Shown: one piece after another, positions 46,535 through 53,896 of the stretch
Layout: each line of letters opens with the position of its first letter
Numbering within the stretch: the first letter of the stretch is position 1
NCBI GenBank assembly: GCA_913774955.1
Contig: CAJYKV010000023.1
Coordinates: forward strand, 62,001-126,000
Length of the DNA: 64,000 nucleotides
Direction: 5' to 3'
DNA from: an uncultured Acidovorax sp.
Lineage (GTDB): Bacteria; Pseudomonadota; Gammaproteobacteria; Burkholderiales; Burkholderiaceae_C
Notes under the pieces: generated by a model
The model's input: only the letters and a program-made list of their open reading frames with translations
Told to the model about the DNA's origin: nothing
Databases searched by the model: none
Made by a program: the position numbers and the translations under genes

Positions 46535-47596
46535 TCAGCCGGCCGCGGCCGGCGCCTGGCGCCGGTCGAACAGGTAATGGCTCACCCACCACTGCTGGCC
46601 CGCACCGTAGGCGAACAATTCCTCGACGGCCAGGAAGAACAGCCGCCATCGCGTCCACCAGGTATCGGCGTCCCTCCCGTAGACCCTGTCGAACAGGGGC
46701 CGCAACACGGCCCGGCTTGCGTCCATGTTGTCCAGCCAGGCCCGCGCGGTGCGGGCATAGTGCGTGCCGTCCCAGCGCCAGCGCCGTGCCAGCCGCAGGT
46801 CGTCCTGGCAGTGCAGTGCGAGGTCGTCGCTGGGCATCATTCCGCCCGAAAAGAAGTGTTCGCTCATCCAGTCGCTGGCGTCGCGGGCCACGAAGGGGTA
46901 GGGGGCCTCGCGGTGTGCGAACACGTGCAGGAAGAAGCGGCCGTCCGGCTCCAGCCAGCGGGCCACGTGCGCGAACGCCTGGGGCCAGTTGCGCAGGTGC
47001 TCGAACATCTCCACGGAGACGATGCGGTCGAAGCGCTCCGGCGTGTCGAAGACGTTGAAGTCGCAGGTGTGCACCTGCACGTTGCGCAGGTTCCGCCTCC
47101 GCGCTTCCGATTCGATGTACTCGCGCTGGGAGCGGGAGTTGGAGACCGCGGTGATGCGGCTCGCCGGGTAGCGGGCCGCCATCCACAGGGTCAGCGATCC
47201 CCAGCCGCAGCCGAGTTCCAGGATCCGCTGGCCGTCGTGCAGGTCCGCATGCGCGCAGGTTTCGGCGAGCGCGGCTTCTTCCGCCTGCTCCAGCGTCACG
47301 GCTCCCTCGGGCCAGAGGCAGCTGCTGTACTTGCGGTGCGGGCCCAGAACCCGGGCGAAGAATTCAGCCGGGATTTCGTAGTGCTGCTCGTTGGCCTTCT
47401 CGGGCACCAGCGCCAGCGGGGCCGAGCGGATCCGGTCGAGGAATGCCTGCGTCTGTTCCGCGGCCGCCGTGCCATCCCCGCTGCGCAGTTCGGTCAGGCG
47501 GTCCTTCAGCAGGCGCCGGATGCCGTGGCGCACGAGCCGGTCGGGAACGAGACCCTTTTCGACCCAGCGGATGGCGGCGGCGGTGTTCTGCGGCAT
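46535..47596 (-). CDS. CFA-synthase-like SAM methyltransferase (copy 2)
   Basis: This 353-residue methyltransferase is a second, distinct member of the CFA superfamily. It has the SAM motif ILELGCGWGSLTLWMA, VEMFEHLRNWPQAFAHV, and the HFFSGGMMPSDDLAL segment, but not the FHYDLGND motif of copy 1: the corresponding sequence is NEQHYEIPAEFFARVLGPH. This matches the subgroup seen in ECF/ChrR clusters, and is nearer to coclaurine-type methyltransferases. The ATG at 47596 leaves a leader of about 44 bases after the predicted start site. It is the first gene of the right operon. Confidence 0.9.
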   Translation of the reverse strand: MPQNTAAAIRWVEKGLVPDRLVRHGIRRLLKDRLTELRSGDGTAAAEQTQAFLDRIRSAPLALVPEKANEQHYEIPAEFFARVLGPHRKYSSCLWPEGAVTLEQAEEAALAETCAHADLHDGQRILELGCGWGSLTLWMAARYPASRITAVSNSRSQREYIESEARRRNLRNVQVHTCDFNVFDTPERFDRIVSVEMFEHLRNWPQAFAHVARWLEPDGRFFLHVFAHREAPYPFVARDASDWMSEHFFSGGMMPSDDLALHCQDDLRLARRWRWDGTHYARTARAWLDNMDASRAVLRPLFDRVYGRDADTWWTRWRLFFLAVEELFAYGAGQQWWVSHYLFDRRQAPAAAG

Positions 47597-47646
47597 GCGG
47601 AGGCTCCGGAAGGTGGCATGCCCGGATGGCATGCCTCGCAGGAACC

Positions 47647-47674
47647 TATACGCAGCGTGCAGGCATTTGGATTC
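47647..47674 (-). promoter_or_regulatory. Predicted ECF-sigma promoter of the second CFA operon
   Basis: On the minus strand GAATCCAA (47674-47667), 12 bases, then TGCGTATA (47654-47647), base-for-base the same hexamer pair and spacing as the promoter at 43027-43054. The predicted start site is near 47640. The identical motif before two lipid operons is the main evidence for a shared regulon. Confidence 0.7.
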
Positions 47675-47710
47675 AGGGGGGCGCCGCGCAGCGCCGCCGG
47701 CAAATCCAGA

Positions 47711-49345
47711 TCAGGTCTTGGTGCCCGTGGCGCCGTCCAGCACCATGCGCACGCGCCGTGCGAGGTCGGCCAGACGGTAAGGCTTCTTCAGGATCTCGAA
47801 TTCGGTCGGCGCGACGTTGGCGAGGCTGCCCATGTCGCGGTCGAATCCGGTGGTGAGCAGGATGTGGATGCCCGCCACCATCTTGCGCATCTCGCGCGCG
47901 AGTTCGTAGCCGTTGAGGCCGCCGGGCATCACCACGTCGGTGAAGAGCAGGTCGGGGAGGGACGAGGACTCGAGCGAGCGCACCAGCTTGAGCGCGGCAT
48001 GCGCGCTGTGGGCGACGTGCACCGTGTAGCCCAGGCCCTCCAGCATGGCCTGGGCCAGGTCGGCCACCTCCACGCGGTCGTCCACCACCAGCACCGTTTC
48101 GGTCCCGCCGCGCACATGCGGCGCGATCGATTCCACCAGTTCGGGATGGGTGCGGCCCTGCACCGCCGGAAAGTACATGCGCACCGTCGTGCCCACGCCG
48201 ACTTCGGAGTAGATCGTGACGGCACCGCCGGATTGCTTGGCGAACCCGTACACCATCGACAGGCCCAACCCCGTGCCCTTGCCTTCCTCCTTCGTGGTGA
48301 AGAACGGATCCATGACGCGGGGCACCATGTCGGCGGGGATGCCGGCGCCGGTATCGGTCACTGAAATCGTGGCGTAGCGCCCGGGGGTCAGGCCGGAGAA
48401 GGCCGCGCCGTCCTGGGAATGCAGATCGATGCCGCGCGTCTCGACCCGGATGCGCCCGCCGCCGGGCATGGCATCGCGGGAGTTGAGCAGCAGGTTGAGC
48501 ACGGCGACTTCCAGCTGCGTGGTGTCGAGTTCGCAGTTGGGAACGTCGTCGCCCAGCACATACTCGATCTCGATGGATTCGCCGAGCGTGCGCTCCGCGA
48601 GCGACGACATGCCGGAGGCGAGCGCATTGAGGCTCACGACACGTCCCTGCAGCTTCTGCTTGCGCGAGAAAGCCAGCAGCTGCTGCGTGAGCGTGGAGGC
48701 CTTGCTCACGGCGCTGCGGATGCTGTCGATCGATCGGTCCACGTCCTCGCGGCCCAGCTTCTGGCTGCGGTTCTTGACGCGCATCACGTCCAGGTGGCCG
48801 GACATCACCTGCAGCAGGTTGTTGAAATCGTGCGAGATGCCGCCCGTGAGCTGGCCCAGGGCTTCCATCTTCTGCGCCTGCGACAGCGCCTCCTCGGCAT
48901 CCCGGCGGCGGCTCACGTCGAGCTGCGAGGCGAAGAAATACACCAGTTCCCCGCGCATGTTGTAGACAGGCGAGATGAACAGCGCGTTCCAGAACGTGGA
49001 ACCGTCCTTGCGGTAGTTCAGCAGCTCCAGCGAGATCTCCCGTCGCTGCTCGACCGCCTCGCGGACGGCGGCCACCGTGTTGCGGTCGGTGGCGGGGCCC
49101 TGGAGGAAGCGGCAGTTGTGGCCGATGATCTCCTGCGGCTGGTAGCCCGTCATCGCCAGGAAGGCGCGGTTGCAGAAGACGATCGGGTTGTCGGGCTGCC
49201 GCGGGTCGGTGACCAGCATCGGCATGCGCGTCGTCTCGATGGCGGCAAAGAAGATATCGTCCTTGTGGTCGGCGACTTCGTTGGGGGCGCCTTCCGCGAC
49301 ATATCGGCGTGACGGTCCAGGGACAGGGGGCTTCTCGCTGCTCAT
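47711..49345 (-). CDS. Hybrid LOV-domain histidine kinase (probable blue-light receptor)
   Basis: This 544-residue soluble protein has a LOV/PAS domain (residues about 30-145), a histidine kinase core and a receiver domain. The LOV domain shows NPIVFCNRAFLAMTGY and GHNCRFLQG, where Cys78 is the photo-adduct cysteine. The kinase has His172 (ISHDFNNLLQV), the N box NLLLNSRD and G boxes DTGAGIP and GKGTGLGLSM; the receiver has Asp470 (LFTDVVMPG). It should sense blue light through FMN. No transmembrane helix is present, and no separate response regulator or output gene lies next to it. The neighbour is the ECF/ChrR lipid regulon. Confidence 0.95.
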   Translation of the reverse strand: MSSEKPPVPGPSRRYVAEGAPNEVADHKDDIFFAAIETTRMPMLVTDPRQPDNPIVFCNRAFLAMTGYQPQEIIGHNCRFLQGPATDRNTVAAVREAVEQRREISLELLNYRKDGSTFWNALFISPVYNMRGELVYFFASQLDVSRRRDAEEALSQAQKMEALGQLTGGISHDFNNLLQVMSGHLDVMRVKNRSQKLGREDVDRSIDSIRSAVSKASTLTQQLLAFSRKQKLQGRVVSLNALASGMSSLAERTLGESIEIEYVLGDDVPNCELDTTQLEVAVLNLLLNSRDAMPGGGRIRVETRGIDLHSQDGAAFSGLTPGRYATISVTDTGAGIPADMVPRVMDPFFTTKEEGKGTGLGLSMVYGFAKQSGGAVTIYSEVGVGTTVRMYFPAVQGRTHPELVESIAPHVRGGTETVLVVDDRVEVADLAQAMLEGLGYTVHVAHSAHAALKLVRSLESSSLPDLLFTDVVMPGGLNGYELAREMRKMVAGIHILLTTGFDRDMGSLANVAPTEFEILKKPYRLADLARRVRMVLDGATGTKT

Positions 49346-49661
49346 CCGCCCGAATATACGGACAAATGGATACCGCGCGCTTTTCACCGGATACGGTGGT
49401 GCTGTAGGCGCACGCGCCGTTCGCAGGTGGGGCGCCCGTCGTGCGTGGCGCGGCACGGGTGGCGCATCGAACCTCCTTCGGCCCCTGCCACGACCTGTTG
49501 CATCGCCGGACCTGCGCAGACAACCCATCCGTTCGCGCTCCCGGCCACGGCAAACCTGCTGTGACAGTTCCGGCGGAGTTGCCCGGGCTTGTCCTACGCG
49601 CGCCGCGCGGGGCGCCGCCGAGCATGGGTGTATCGCACACGCATTGCAAAGGAACTCTTCC
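49346..49661. other. Noncoding gap before the disordered-protein gene
   Basis: These 316 bases between the divergent LOV kinase and the next gene hold no supported gene. The kinase-proximal part is AT-richer (AATATACGGACAAATGG near 49354). No ECF-type motif like those at 43 kb and 47.6 kb was found here. An AAAGGA ribosome-binding site lies at 49648-49653. Confidence 0.6.
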
Positions 49662-50078
49662 ATGCCATCTGACGACATCTCCTCCCGTAGCTCCGCGGAC
49701 CCCATGGTCCAAGTCACCCAGCCCGACGAACGCGAACGCCGCCGCGACACCGGCCACTATGACCAGTACGGCATGCGCGACGACCCCGGTCCTGCCGCCA
49801 CGCCCGCCGGTGCGGAGAACCTCGCCACCGGCGAAGGCGGGCGCCGCTTCGGCGGCAGCGGCGACGAAAGCACCTACGGCAACCGCGAGCGCCAGCGCCC
49901 CGGCGACCAGCACTCCGACCGCGTCCAGACCGGGCCCATCGCATCGGTCGATTCCTCCGGCTCGGCCCGGGGCCTGGGGCTCGACTACGGCGGCGACACG
50001 CCCGACGGCCCGATGCCCTCGTCGCGCCAGGGCGCCGCACTGATCGGCGAAACCCGCGACCGCGGCCAGCCGCACTGA
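49662..50078 (+). CDS. Hydrophilic, probably disordered protein
   Basis: This 138-residue protein is not recognised. It has no hydrophobic core: Gly, Asp, Arg, Ser, Pro and Gln dominate, and no Cys or Trp is present, as in an intrinsically disordered protein. The ATG at 49662 has AAAGGA about 8 bases upstream, a good start. Base composition and codon use look normal for the genome. Such proteins can be stress or desiccation protectants, but nothing here proves it. Confidence 0.65.
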   Translation: MPSDDISSRSSADPMVQVTQPDERERRRDTGHYDQYGMRDDPGPAATPAGAENLATGEGGRRFGGSGDESTYGNRERQRPGDQHSDRVQTGPIASVDSSGSARGLGLDYGGDTPDGPMPSSRQGAALIGETRDRGQPH

Positions 50079-50105
50079 CGACCGACCCACCGGCCCGCGC
50101 GATGC

Positions 50106-50774
50106 GTGACCACATCTTGCCGGGCCGGCCGCTGCGGCCGCTGGCCTGGGCGGCTTCTTCGACGGCATCCTGCTGCACCAGGTGTCGCCTATGCCGCCGG
50201 AGCCGCCGCGCAGACCCCGTCGCAGACGCAGTCCCCCACGCACGAGCAGCCGGGGCCCGGAGCGGCCCGGGCGATCGACGGCGCCGAAGGGCAGGCCTCG
50301 CGCCTGCAGAGGGCGGACAAATCCTTCCTGGACGACGCCGCCCACAACGGCCACGCCGAGGTCAAGAGCAGCCAGTTGGCGCTGCAGAAGGCCCAGAACC
50401 CCAAGGTCCGCGCCTTCGCGCAGCAGATGGTGGACGACCATACCAAGGCCAACCAGGAGCTGGCCGCGCTGGCGGCCTCGAAGAACGTGCGCGTGCCCGA
50501 AGGCCCCTCGCTGATGCAGGAGGCCAAGCTCAAGTTGCTGAACGGTGCCGACGGCGCCGACTTCGACAAGCGCTACATGGAAGCCATGGGCCTGCGGGCG
50601 CACCGCGACACGATCGCACTTTTCGAGAAGGGCGCGCGCGATGCCCGCGATCCGGAGGTGAAGGCCTTCGCTCAAAAGACCCTGCCGAAGCTGAAGCACC
50701 ATCTGGAGATGGCGCAGCCGCTGGCCCAGGAAGTGGGCGTGAGCGCGGACAAGGCGACGGCCAGCGGCAAGTGA
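50106..50774 (+). CDS. DUF4142 (ferritin-like fold) protein with lost signal peptide
   Basis: The domain from about residue 68 (DKSFLDDAAHNGHAEVKSSQ ... VRAFAQQMVDDHTKANQEL ... MGLRAHRDTIALFEKGARDA) is a complete four-helix DUF4142 domain, usually exported. The conventional signal peptide is missing: only its last bases survive (VAYAAGAAAQ), preceded by an Arg-rich sequence from a GTG at 50106. A DUF2243 remnant is fused immediately upstream (50110-50184), so a deletion probably removed the start. The protein may still be made in the cytoplasm, or the gene may be decaying. Confidence 0.6.
   Translation: MTTSCRAGRCGRWPGRLLRRHPAAPGVAYAAGAAAQTPSQTQSPTHEQPGPGAARAIDGAEGQASRLQRADKSFLDDAAHNGHAEVKSSQLALQKAQNPKVRAFAQQMVDDHTKANQELAALAASKNVRVPEGPSLMQEAKLKLLNGADGADFDKRYMEAMGLRAHRDTIALFEKGARDARDPEVKAFAQKTLPKLKHHLEMAQPLAQEVGVSADKATASGK
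50110..50184 (+). pseudogene. N-terminal remnant of a DUF2243 membrane-protein gene
   Basis: In a different frame from the DUF4142 domain, this stretch encodes GLGGFFDGILLHQV, the highly conserved DUF2243 N-terminal motif, with hydrophobic Ala/Gly residues before it. There is no start codon (a TGA lies at 50107-50109) and the homology stops at about 50184, exactly where the DUF4142 signal-peptide remnant begins. This is a deletion junction between two formerly separate genes. Confidence 0.65.
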
Positions 50775-50858
50775 CCGGTCGGGGGTGAGCCGGATGGGCG
50801 GCTGGCGCCGCCCGCCGAAAGGTCGTACGGCCGGTGGGAGATCGTCACATAATTTCGC

Positions 50859-51449
50859 ATGTTCTCACCACATGTCACAGGACCGGCCGACGAACGGGGC
50901 TTCACCCTGATCGAACTCATGGTCACCGTCGCGCTGGCGGCGATCCTGGGCATGCTCGCGGCACCTGCGATCGGTGACTTCATCGTCAAGAGCCGCATGA
51001 CGAATGCGGCGAACGAATTCTCGGGCAGCCTCCTGCGCGCCCGCAACGAGGCCGTCAGCCGCAACTCCTGCGTCAGCCTGTGCATGAGCTCCAACGCGGA
51101 CGGAAGCTCCCCGTCCTGCAGTTCCAGCGGCGCCAATTGGCAGGTGGGCTGGATCGCGTTCATGAACACCTCCTGCGACGCGTCGCTCACCGCGCCACCC
51201 TCCAGCTCCGACGTGCTGTTCGCGCGCGTGAGCGGCGGATCGGAGGCCTACATCACCTCGCTCCGGGGGGGGCGGGCCATGATGTTCAATCCTCGGGGAG
51301 CGCAGGGGGCCGCGAATGCGGACCGCTTCGACGTCGGATACCAGTCGGCGGACAGCGCCTACACCCGGAAGTACGGGGTCAACATCTGCCTGGACGCCCT
51401 GGGCCGCAGCCGCTCCATACCCGCCGGCACCGCGTGCTCCGATTTTTGA
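50859..51449 (+). CDS. fimT: Type IV pilus minor pilin, FimT/GspH family
   Basis: This 196-residue pilin-like protein has a prepilin leader cut by PilD before FTLIELMVTVALAAIL, with Glu5 present, so it joins a pilus. The C-terminal GspH/FimT domain is Ser/Cys-rich (CVSLCMSSNADGSSPSC), with several Cys pairs possible. FimT primes pilus assembly and, in some species, binds DNA for uptake. It is the first gene of the first minor-pilin cluster. CATAAT lies 10 bases before the start, but a matching -35 is weak. Confidence 0.92.
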   Translation: MFSPHVTGPADERGFTLIELMVTVALAAILGMLAAPAIGDFIVKSRMTNAANEFSGSLLRARNEAVSRNSCVSLCMSSNADGSSPSCSSSGANWQVGWIAFMNTSCDASLTAPPSSSDVLFARVSGGSEAYITSLRGGRAMMFNPRGAQGAANADRFDVGYQSADSAYTRKYGVNICLDALGRSRSIPAGTACSDF

Positions 51450-51465
51450 TGGGTCCGCAGGGGGC

Positions 51466-52071
51466 ATGCACATGAAAAAGAACCACTCTGGCTTGACGCT
51501 CATCGAGATGATGGTGGCGCTCGTGGTGCTCTCCATCGGCCTCCTGGGGCTGGCCGGCCTGCAGGCGGCCACGGCCAAGTACCGCATCAACACGTCGGTC
51601 CGATCCGCCGCCACCGGGCTGGTGTTCGACATGTCGGAAAGAATCCGCGTGAATGCCGATGCCGCGGGTCCGAGCTTCATTCAGGCCGGCAGCTTCGGAA
51701 GCTCCGCCTATGCCGTCAGCGACGACTGGGACACGCAGCAGGCCGCGACCTTCTCCGTCAGCAAGAACTGCGAGACCGAGGCATGCACGCCCACCGAGCG
51801 TGCGACCTATGACCTCGCCGTATGGCGCGGGAAAGTCCGCAGCGCGATGCCCCAGGGGGCGGCGATGCTGTCCGGGAACAAGCGCGATGGATTCATGCTG
51901 ACGCTCATGTGGTTCGACAAGGAACTGAACGACGGCTCGGCCGACCGCACCCTGTTGTCGTCCACGACCTGCGACAGTTCGCTGACCGGCATGGCCACGC
52001 AGACCTGCTGCCCTGAAGAGGCCTCGGCGCCCGCCGGCGTCCGTTGTTCGCGCTTTTCCTTCGTGCCCTGA
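51466..52071 (+). CDS. pilV: Type IV pilus minor pilin PilV (copy 1)
   Basis: This 201-residue prepilin has a short leader and the class III/IV cleavage site before LTLIEMMVALVVLSIGLLGL, typical of PilV (GLLGLAGLQ). Glu5 is present. The minor pilins V, W, X and PilY1 form the tip complex that primes assembly. A GGGGG site lies before the start; an in-frame ATG at 51472 gives MKKNHSG and could equally be used. It is followed by pilW after two bases. Confidence 0.92.
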   Translation: MHMKKNHSGLTLIEMMVALVVLSIGLLGLAGLQAATAKYRINTSVRSAATGLVFDMSERIRVNADAAGPSFIQAGSFGSSAYAVSDDWDTQQAATFSVSKNCETEACTPTERATYDLAVWRGKVRSAMPQGAAMLSGNKRDGFMLTLMWFDKELNDGSADRTLLSSTTCDSSLTGMATQTCCPEEASAPAGVRCSRFSFVP

Positions 52072-52073
52072 CC

Positions 52074-53144
52074 ATGGACCGCAGAACGCCATCGCAGGCA
52101 GGCATGACCCTGGTGGAGTTGCTGATCGCCATGGCGATCAGCCTCGTGATCGTGCTGGCTGCCGCCTATCTCTATCTTTCGTCCACGGACGCCCAGCGCG
52201 TGCAGGACCGGACCACGGCCCGCGACGAGACCGGGGCCTTTGCGATGCAGATGCTGGGCCGGTCCATCATGAGCGCCGGCTTCTATCCGGCCAATGTCCC
52301 GCCGATTCCCGCACACCCCACGCAGACGGGGATGTACGACACCTATCCCCCCCTTCCTTCCAATCCGCGCGTGGCGACCGATTGGGCCGACCCGGCCACC
52401 GGCTGGCCGCCCACTGCGTTCCAGACCGGCATCTACGGCTGCGACGGAGCGTCGTTCAACACCCAGACCAGCGCCTGCGGCACGGCCGTCGACGGGGCTC
52501 CCGACACGCTGGTCATCAACTATTTCACGAGCGACATTTCGGCGTCCGGTGCCTCCGGGCAGCGCCTGGACTGCAATGGGATGGACGTGGGGGGCGATCC
52601 CAGCAACACCGCCCGAAGCACCGACGCCGCCGGCGCGGCGGCCGTCAACACGCCGCCCCAGTTGCCGCTGTTCGTGTCGAACCGGTATACGCTGAGCAAC
52701 GCGAATGTGCTCGTGGGGCGGGGCACGGCCGCCACCAAGAGCCTGGCCTGCAGCGGCAACGGCGGCAACAACCAGGGGGGCGGTTCCGGACCGGGCTACC
52801 AGCCGCTGCTGGCCGGTATCGAAGACATGCAGCTCACCTACGGCCTGTATTCCGGTGCCGACTCCCTGAGCCCGGACCGGTTCTACACGGCCACGGAGGT
52901 CAGCGGCCTGTCCGCCGTGACGATCAACGGCCAGGCATTGACGGGATGGCAGCGCGTGGTGTCGGTACGGGTGTGCCTCCTCACCAAGACCCTGGGCGGC
53001 AACTCCCGCATCGCCGACAAGGCCGGCAGCGAGAAGACCTACCAGAACTGCAGCGACCAATCCGTCACCCAGCCCGCAGGCGTCGCATTCAGCCGTTTCG
53101 TGGAAGTGTTCGGGGTGAGAAACAACCTCAAGCAGAGCTACTGA
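52074..53144 (+). CDS. pilW: Type IV pilus minor pilin PilW (copy 1)
   Basis: This 356-residue protein has the cleavage site before MTLVELLIAMAISLVIVLAA and a long globular part, with YGLYSGADSLSPDRFY (PilW/ComGF-like, ending with a module of about 100 residues: ISGV/AGIEDMQLTYGL). Four to six Cys residues suggest disulfides in the pilus tip. It starts two bases after pilV. Its length is typical for PilW. A second PilW is encoded at 61594-62631. Confidence 0.92.
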   Translation: MDRRTPSQAGMTLVELLIAMAISLVIVLAAAYLYLSSTDAQRVQDRTTARDETGAFAMQMLGRSIMSAGFYPANVPPIPAHPTQTGMYDTYPPLPSNPRVATDWADPATGWPPTAFQTGIYGCDGASFNTQTSACGTAVDGAPDTLVINYFTSDISASGASGQRLDCNGMDVGGDPSNTARSTDAAGAAAVNTPPQLPLFVSNRYTLSNANVLVGRGTAATKSLACSGNGGNNQGGGSGPGYQPLLAGIEDMQLTYGLYSGADSLSPDRFYTATEVSGLSAVTINGQALTGWQRVVSVRVCLLTKTLGGNSRIADKAGSEKTYQNCSDQSVTQPAGVAFSRFVEVFGVRNNLKQSY

Positions 53145-53169
53145 CGTGCTTCGCCGCGCACAGGTCCCT

Positions 53170-53886
53170 ATGAAGAAGCCCACATCCCATCTGCAAGAGC
53201 GGGGCGTCGCGCTCATCGTCGTCATGCTGTTCCTCGTGGCCATCACGGGCATCACCGTGTGGATGGTCAAGCAGTCCACCCTGTCCGAGGGGATCGCACG
53301 CAACCAGCTGGACCAGGAGGCCGCGCGGCAGGCCGCCGAATCGGCCCTGCGCGACGCGGAGCGGGACATCATGAACGCCAGCGTGGGCACGCTGCCCAAC
53401 GCCTCGTGCGCGCGCGGCGTGCTGGAGCTCAATCCGAACGACTTCACCGCGGATTGCCGCGGGGGGCTTTGCATCAAGGACGACGCCAGCTATGCCACGT
53501 CGGACTGGTCTGCCGCCTCGGCGACCAACACCACCGTGGCCGAGCCCTGGTGGCCGACCGGCAAGGGAGGGCGCTGGAACGACGATTTCGATGCCAAGCC
53601 AGGGCGCTTCCCCGAGGTGAACTCGACCAATTGCACATCGTTCACGGGAGGCGTGCCCCTGGGAACCTACACCGGGGTCGCGCCCATCGTCGGCGTCGCC
53701 GTGCAGCCTGAATACATCATCGAATTCTTCAGAAGAAAGAGCGTGCGGGTGAACATGGTCGAAACGCAGGTCACGTCGAACGGCGAGAACGCGAACCAGT
53801 GGTCCAACATGTACAGAATCACGGCCCGCGGCTTTGGTTACTCCTTGCGCACGCAAGTGGTGCTGCAGACCATCTATTTCCCTTGA
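53170..53886 (+). CDS. pilX: Type IV pilus assembly protein PilX (copy 1)
   Basis: This 238-residue protein begins MKKPTSHLQERGVALIVVML; the hydrophobic segment follows a Glu-Arg-Gly-like leader but, as usual for PilX/GspK-like proteins, lacks Glu5. The conserved QSTLSEGIARNQLDQEAARQAAESALRDAE region follows. PilX helps to anchor PilY1 at the tip. The ATG at 53170 fits; an in-frame GTG at 53146 is less likely. The pilY1 gene starts 10 bases after its stop, so the two are co-expressed. Confidence 0.9.
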   Translation: MKKPTSHLQERGVALIVVMLFLVAITGITVWMVKQSTLSEGIARNQLDQEAARQAAESALRDAERDIMNASVGTLPNASCARGVLELNPNDFTADCRGGLCIKDDASYATSDWSAASATNTTVAEPWWPTGKGGRWNDDFDAKPGRFPEVNSTNCTSFTGGVPLGTYTGVAPIVGVAVQPEYIIEFFRRKSVRVNMVETQVTSNGENANQWSNMYRITARGFGYSLRTQVVLQTIYFP

Positions 53887-53896
53887 GGTCCAGGAA

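Noticed and set aside
47673-50702. Open frame of about 1000 codons overlapping the LOV kinase and DUF4142 genes
   Set aside because: Antisense to, or out of frame with, recognised domains, and with no domain of its own. Parts of it read as Arg/Pro/Gly nonsense.
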